Shown here: piece after piece, positions 59,635 through 64,000 of the stretch
Numbering within the stretch: position 1 is the stretch's first letter
Layout of the letters: every line of letters starts with the position of its first letter
NCBI GenBank assembly: GCA_963677625.2
Contig: CAXXSW010000001.1
Coordinates: 73,877 to 137,876 of the forward strand
Length of the DNA stretch: 64,000 nt
Reading direction: 5' to 3'
DNA from: UBA1351 sp963677625
Lineage (GTDB): Bacteria > Bacillota > Clostridia > Lachnospirales > Vallitaleaceae
Translations under genes and position numbers: made by a program
The notes under the pieces: generated by a model
Seen by the model: the letters and a program-made list of their open reading frames with translations, nothing else
Told to the model about the DNA's origin: nothing
The model's database searches: none

Positions 59635-62043
59635 ATGGATGAAAACAAAAAAAGCTTCCTTGATGATTTAGCAGCTGAAAAGCCAGAAAGTTTCAATGAG
59701 GAAGTATTTATCAAATCAAAACGAAATTATGTTCCAATCATTGTCCTATCCACTTTGGTCATCGCTATCTTTGGTATCTTATACTTCACTTTTACCAAAG
59801 GCAGCGTTGTACCAGATATGACGGATTGGAAGGAGCAGGAAGTCTATGCATGGGCAAACGCAAACCATGGAACTATTGTTAAAGAGGATACCTACTCCCT
59901 TGACATTCCAGAAGGAATATTAATCAGCCAAGATATTGCAGCCGGTAAAAAGTTACGCCGAAACGGAACCCTAAAGGTAACAATTTCACGAGGTGCTGAC
60001 CCTAATGAAAAAATAAACTTCCCAGACATCAAGGCAATGAATTTAAAAGAAATTGAATCATGGATTGAAGATAATCAATTACAAGGCGTAACTGTCAAAA
60101 AGGAGAATAACTCTGTTTTTGAAAAGGACAGTGTAATCAGTTATGAATTCACTGATGGAAGTGAATCCAATTTCCTTAGAAAAAATCGTTTAAAAATCTT
60201 TGTCTCATTGGGCAAAGAAGAACTAAAAGACACAATCACTGTACCCAATCTGACTGGTAAACTCAAAGGTGATGTTATCCAATGGGCTAGTGAATATAAT
60301 ATTGATGTGGAAATTTTAGAAGATTATAACGAGTACGTCGAATACGGCAAGGTCTATCATCAGTCCATTGAAGGTAATACAAAAATGAAACGTGATGATA
60401 AACTCACAATAACCCTATCATTAGGCAAGGCTATTATCGTACCAAGTTTTGTTGGTCTTCATCGAGATGAAGCCCTTGATATAGCCAAGCTAAACAACAT
60501 GGAACTCTTTTTCAAAAACCAAATCAGTAGCAAAAAAGAAGGTACTATTATTGAGCAAGATGTTGAACCAGGCTCAAAAGTCAGTTCAAAGGAACTGATT
60601 ACTATTACAGTTGCCGCCACTAGTGACATGATTATTGTCCCTAACCTTGTTGGACTTGATCAAAGTGAAGCATCAACTCTTGCCTCATTATACAACATGA
60701 AAACTTTTTTTGTTACCAAATCATCTACTGAAAAATCAGGAAAAGTAATTGAGCAAAGCCACTCATCAGGAAGTAATATATCTTCAGATACATTGGTCAC
60801 TATCTATGTATCCAGCGGTGATATAGCTCTACCGGATTTTATTGGTCTCTCAAAAAATGAAGCAGATCTAATTGCAGATGAAAACGATTTGTCTATAATA
60901 TTTAAAGAAGAAAACTCCTCTACTATAGCAAAGGATGAGATTTTAGAACAAAGTATTATGCCTAAAACTATCATAAGCAAAGATACAAAGCTTATATTGA
61001 CAGTAGCAGATAATAATGGACACTTGGTTCCAGACTTTAGCTCCATGACGAAAAACGAAATTGAAGCCTGGGCAAGTAGTCACGACACTAACATTAAGTT
61101 TGTCGAAGAATACTCTAATACTGTTCCTTTAGGTCAATGTTTCAAGCAAAACTATATAAACAGCTACGTTCCTAGCAATGACTCTTTACTAGTTTCAGAA
61201 AGCCTCGGATTAGTGCCTATAGATAACTTTCAAAACAAATCAAAGTTAGAACTAAGTGAATGGTTAAATGAAGTTAATGCAAAAGGTGGTCAATTGACTA
61301 TTAATACATTTTATTCCTATGATTCAACTCAACCAGAAGGAACAGTCGTTGACCAATCAGTTATTAATGACTTTATAACTACCGGTTCAACAATTGATGT
61401 ATGGGTTGCTGCCTCTAATGTTAACAATACAGTACCCGATTTCACTTGGGTCCCCACAATTAAAGCAACTGAATGGTGCAATACCAATGGTGTATCCTAT
61501 AAAGTTATTGAGCGATATTCTAGTGATATTACCTTTGGATATATATTGGGTCAAAATATTACCAACCAAGCAATCAGCAGTGGTGAATCACTGGTATTAT
61601 ATCAATCAATAGGTCCATTGAAAATATCAAGCTTTGTTGGAAGAACAAAGCAAGAACTATTGACATGGGTTAATAATGCTAATTTAGCTGGTGCAAACAT
61701 CAACTTATCTTTTGACTACTCATACAAACGTAACTATATTAAAGACTTAGTTTTATCCCAGTCAATAAAACCTGGTGATTCAGTTCTTAACTCAGATTTA
61801 TCTGTTGTCATAAGTAGTGAAGAGTATATGAAAATACCTGATTTCACAAATATGCAACTTAGCGAAGCTATTCAGATATTAAATGATTTAGGCCTTGAGT
61901 ATGAAACTCAGTACTTGTATGTAAGTGAAGCAGCTTCTTCATTAAGTCCTGTTGGTACAGTATTAAGCCAGAATATTACAGGTGAAATTAAATATGAAGA
62001 AATTGATACAATTACTCTGAGCGTTTCTAGAGGAAGTAAATAA
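59635..62043 (+). CDS. Membrane-anchored poly-PASTA surface protein (eleven repeats)
   Basis: 802 residues. A cytoplasmic tail of about 30 residues, one TM helix (residues 32-53, VPIIVLSTLVIAIFGILYF), then eleven consecutive PASTA-like repeats of 63-74 residues starting near 58, 127, 201, 267, 333, 397, 463, 526, 598, 661 and 732. Each repeat shows a hydrophobic opening (VPDF/VPNL/IPDF-like), an amphipathic helix and a closing strand such as LKVTISRG or LTITLSLG. There is no kinase or transpeptidase domain. PASTA repeats bind peptidoglycan fragments, so a wall-sensing or wall-tethering role is likely. It is coded 15 nt after the ATPase gene. Confidence 0.85.
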   Translation: MDENKKSFLDDLAAEKPESFNEEVFIKSKRNYVPIIVLSTLVIAIFGILYFTFTKGSVVPDMTDWKEQEVYAWANANHGTIVKEDTYSLDIPEGILISQDIAAGKKLRRNGTLKVTISRGADPNEKINFPDIKAMNLKEIESWIEDNQLQGVTVKKENNSVFEKDSVISYEFTDGSESNFLRKNRLKIFVSLGKEELKDTITVPNLTGKLKGDVIQWASEYNIDVEILEDYNEYVEYGKVYHQSIEGNTKMKRDDKLTITLSLGKAIIVPSFVGLHRDEALDIAKLNNMELFFKNQISSKKEGTIIEQDVEPGSKVSSKELITITVAATSDMIIVPNLVGLDQSEASTLASLYNMKTFFVTKSSTEKSGKVIEQSHSSGSNISSDTLVTIYVSSGDIALPDFIGLSKNEADLIADENDLSIIFKEENSSTIAKDEILEQSIMPKTIISKDTKLILTVADNNGHLVPDFSSMTKNEIEAWASSHDTNIKFVEEYSNTVPLGQCFKQNYINSYVPSNDSLLVSESLGLVPIDNFQNKSKLELSEWLNEVNAKGGQLTINTFYSYDSTQPEGTVVDQSVINDFITTGSTIDVWVAASNVNNTVPDFTWVPTIKATEWCNTNGVSYKVIERYSSDITFGYILGQNITNQAISSGESLVLYQSIGPLKISSFVGRTKQELLTWVNNANLAGANINLSFDYSYKRNYIKDLVLSQSIKPGDSVLNSDLSVVISSEEYMKIPDFTNMQLSEAIQILNDLGLEYETQYLYVSEAASSLSPVGTVLSQNITGEIKYEEIDTITLSVSRGSK

Positions 62044-62051
62044 TACAAAGA

Positions 62052-62089
62052 AAAACAAGCGGTTGCAGATGGCAACCGCTTGTTTTTTT
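62052..62089. terminator. Bidirectional terminator after the poly-PASTA gene
   Basis: A 15-bp perfect stem, AAAACAAGCGGTTGC (62052-62066) with 62072-62086, followed by T6-7. The A-run on the left makes it work for the convergent DUF1015 gene too. It is the strongest terminator in the window. Confidence 0.9.
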
Positions 62090-62116
62090 GCAATATTTTT
62101 ATTTAAAAGCAATTTA

Positions 62117-63334
62117 TCATATCTGATGAATAAACAGTCCTGAACGCAATTTAGGTTCAAACCATGTTGATTTAGGTGGCATCAGCAATCCAGCATCAGA
62201 TACGTCCATAAGCTCCTCTATTGACGTTGCCTTCATTGAAAAAGCAACTGTCATATCTTCATCAACTCTTCTTTCAAGTTCCTTAAGGCCTCTAATACCA
62301 CCAACAAAACCAATACGATTACTGGTCCTTGGATCATCAATACCCAAGATGGGTTTTAAAAGGTAGTCCTGTAGCACAGCAACATCAAGGCTTTCTATCG
62401 GTTTATCCTTAACTTCATCATATTTCTTAAAGCGTAAGAGATACCATTTACTCTTTAGGTACATTCCAAAAGTAGATTTATCAACTGGAGATTGGGGTTC
62501 AAGTTTTTTAAAGACATCAAAATTCTCACTAATAGCTTTCAGAAAATCATCTTCACTTAAACCATTTAAATCCTTAACCACGCGGTTATAGTCTAAGATA
62601 TTCAGTTCTGAATCAGGGAAGATAACCGCAAGAAAATCGCCACACTCACCTTCATAGTTGTATTTTTTTGCAATTGCTGCGGCAGATGCAGCCCGATGAT
62701 GACCATCAGCTATGTAAAGAACGTCTATATCCTCTGACATCTTTACAATCTTTTCCATTGCAAGTGCATCACTGACTATATATCCCTTATGCTTCACACC
62801 ATCATCTGCTATAAAATCAAAAATAACCTGACTCATAGGTATAACTTGATCAAAAAGATTCATAAGTTTATCATTATTCTTGTAGGTCAAAAAAATCGGA
62901 CCTGTATGAGCCTTTAATCGATCTATATGTCGAATCCTGTCATTCTCTTTTACTTCTCTCGTATTCTCGTGCTTTTTGATAAGCCCTGCTTCATAATCTT
63001 TAGCCTGGACAAGGCCAACAATACCTCTTTGTACCTTACCAAGCCTTTCAAGTTCATAAATATAATAGACACGTTCAGTATCATTGACGAACTGACCAGC
63101 ATCTATCATCTCCTGTAGACGGTTTGCACAGGCTTCATAAACTCTTTCATCATAAATATCTATAGCTTCATCTAGTAGAGTTTCACCACGGTCAATCTGC
63201 AAAAAAGACAAGTGGTTGTCTCTAACTACTTCCTTAGCTTCTTTTCTATTGTATACATCGTATGGCAATGCTGCAATCTTTTCAGTCAACTCACTGGAAG
63301 GTCTAAGTCCTTTAAATGGTTTTACAATTGTCAT
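62117..63334 (-). CDS. DUF1015 family protein
   Basis: 405 residues, full-length DUF1015 with the typical start KPFKGLRPSSELTEKIAALPYDVYNRKEAKE, DRIRHIDRLKAHTGPIFLTYK, the motif YIADGHHRAASAAAIAKKY and a C-terminal RLRSGLFIHQ-like end. In Clostridia and related bacteria this gene accompanies serA and serC. The reaction is unknown; the GHH motif may bind metal or catalyse. ATG with AAGGAG upstream. It lies 68 nt after serA. Confidence 0.88.
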   Translation of the reverse strand: MTIVKPFKGLRPSSELTEKIAALPYDVYNRKEAKEVVRDNHLSFLQIDRGETLLDEAIDIYDERVYEACANRLQEMIDAGQFVNDTERVYYIYELERLGKVQRGIVGLVQAKDYEAGLIKKHENTREVKENDRIRHIDRLKAHTGPIFLTYKNNDKLMNLFDQVIPMSQVIFDFIADDGVKHKGYIVSDALAMEKIVKMSEDIDVLYIADGHHRAASAAAIAKKYNYEGECGDFLAVIFPDSELNILDYNRVVKDLNGLSEDDFLKAISENFDVFKKLEPQSPVDKSTFGMYLKSKWYLLRFKKYDEVKDKPIESLDVAVLQDYLLKPILGIDDPRTSNRIGFVGGIRGLKELERRVDEDMTVAFSMKATSIEELMDVSDAGLLMPPKSTWFEPKLRSGLFIHQI

Positions 63335-63402
63335 ATACCCAACTCCTTATTTCAATCATTTTTAGAAAGTAACCCAAGAAAGTCAAGCTTAAATCAAACA
63401 GA

Positions 63403-64000
63403 TCATAATACTCTTACTTTCAAGATACCCTCAACTGCTTCTAATTCCTCAGATACAGTATTAGAAATATCAGCATCTAAATCCATGATTGTACACGCAT
63501 ACTCACCTTTGGATTTGTTAATCATATCTTCAATATTAACATTATAATTAGCAACGATAGATGTCACACTACCAATCATATTAGGAATATTCTTATGAAG
63601 CACACAAATTCTTGTTGCCGCAGTACATTTACCAAACTCTACTGTTGGATAATTAACAGAATTTACAATATTCCCATTTTCTAAATAATCTTTAAGCTGA
63701 GACACAGCCATAACTGCACAGTTGGTTTCACTTTCAGGAGTAGAGGCACCTAAGTGCGGGATAGCAATAACCCCTTCCATTCCAATAGTTTTCTCATTTG
63801 GAAAATCTGTAACATAACGACTAACTTTGCCAGAGGCAAGAGCCTTACCAATAGCCTCATCATCTATAAGACCACCTCTTGAAAAGTTTAGGATTCTTAC
63901 CCCATCTTTCATCTTGCTTATCGTTTCATCGTTAATCATACCCTTTGTTGCATCCATTAAGGGAACATGAACACTTATATAATCAGCTTTTTCCAAGAGA
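63403..64000 (-). CDS. serA: D-3-phosphoglycerate dehydrogenase, 3' part
   Basis: The 5' end lies beyond the window. The visible 199 residues hold the second half of the NAD-binding domain (YISVHVPLMDATKGMINDETISKMKDG-type, RGGLIDDEAIGKAL with the catalytic Glu region, and IPHLGAST with the catalytic His) and a C-terminal ACT domain (about the last 75 residues: NMIGSVTSIVANYNVNIEDMI). It oxidises 3-phosphoglycerate at the start of serine synthesis; this short ACT-only class lacks the extra ASB domain. Followed by DUF1015. Confidence 0.92.
   Translation of the reverse strand, partial: LLEKADYISVHVPLMDATKGMINDETISKMKDGVRILNFSRGGLIDDEAIGKALASGKVSRYVTDFPNEKTIGMEGVIAIPHLGASTPESETNCAVMAVSQLKDYLENGNIVNSVNYPTVEFGKCTAATRICVLHKNIPNMIGSVTSIVANYNVNIEDMINKSKGEYACTIMDLDADISNTVSEELEAVEGILKVRVL

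Noticed and set aside
60804..61046. Minus-strand open frames inside the poly-PASTA gene and similar short frames elsewhere
   Set aside because: They lie antisense to well-supported genes, have no ribosome sites and no recognisable domain; treated as chance.
1..64000. tRNA, rRNA, insertion sequences, prophage genes, CRISPR arrays, integrases
   Set aside because: Read through on both strands; no cloverleaf-like gene, no transposase or integrase motif, no regularly spaced repeats were seen. A tRNA and Rfam scan would settle this.

Overview
The window comes from a low-GC Gram-positive chromosome, most likely an anaerobic, spore-forming-type member of class Clostridia (a Lachnospirales/Vallitalea-like lineage is my best guess, not provable here). 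The reasons are: AT-rich sequence with strong AGGAGG ribosome sites and TTGACA/TATAAT promoters; a left half with the same gene order as the Bacillus/Clostridium yicC-gmk-rpoZ-priA-def-fmt-rsmB-rlmN-stp-prkC-rsgA-rpe-thiN / rpmB / asp23-fakA cluster; an electron-bifurcating NfnAB-type transhydrogenase; a GerMN lipoprotein; and a serA-DUF1015 pair. I saw no rRNA, tRNA, insertion sequence, prophage or CRISPR array. Coding density is very high and the region reads as core chromosome.

Layout. 1-2.6 kb: fakA and asp23 (minus), diverging from rpmB (plus). 2.7-14.5 kb: a tightly overlapping minus-strand housekeeping operon for translation, rRNA modification and restart (priA, def, fmt, a YugP-type membrane protease, rsmB, rlmN, the stp-prkC phosphatase/PASTA kinase pair, rsgA, rpe, thiN). 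14.6-18.2 kb: a membrane diguanylate cyclase with its own promoter sits between rpoZ and priA, where coaBC usually lies; then rpoZ, gmk, yicC. 18.3-22.7 kb: a YgiQ radical-SAM protein, a HAD phosphatase, an RsuA/RluB pseudouridine synthase and a small alarmone synthetase. 23-31 kb: rpsT (plus) faces a minus-strand run mgsA, comEA, a WalR/PhoP-like two-component system, a GerMN lipoprotein, a ComEC split into two overlapping ORFs, and holA. 31-34 kb: nadE and dgkA (plus). 33.9-37.6 kb: a carbohydrate-type solute-binding lipoprotein without a transporter, and nfnAB. 37.8-49.9 kb: arginine block argJ-argB-argD-carA-carB (minus), cls, and argG, argH (plus); argC and argF are not here. 50-54.5 kb: glgB and hflKC. 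54.7-62 kb: a two-component system diverging from an ABC permease, an ABC ATPase and an 802-residue membrane-anchored protein made of eleven PASTA-like repeats. 62.1-64 kb: a DUF1015 protein and the 3' part of serA.

The most interesting part is the 54.7-62 kb module. A sensor kinase/OmpR-type regulator pair diverges from an FtsX/MacB-fold ABC transporter whose operon ends with a poly-PASTA surface protein. The 168-bp divergent region carries a perfect 13-bp inverted repeat plus an 11-bp-phased direct repeat next to a good -10 that lacks a -35. This looks like a self-regulated cell-envelope sensing or remodelling system, apart from the ordinary three-PASTA kinase PrkC at 4.9-6.8 kb. Other points of note are the split comEC, the diguanylate cyclase in the coaBC position, a three-way-junction RNA element between def and fmt, and several operator-like palindromes (nfn, glgB, argG, argJ).

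Several genes are best started downstream of the longest reading frame because a Shine-Dalgarno site fixes the start. These are rpmB, stp, yicC, rluB, rpsT, gerMN, nadE, the binding protein, argB, argJ, hflK and the second response regulator; the coordinates given here use those starts.
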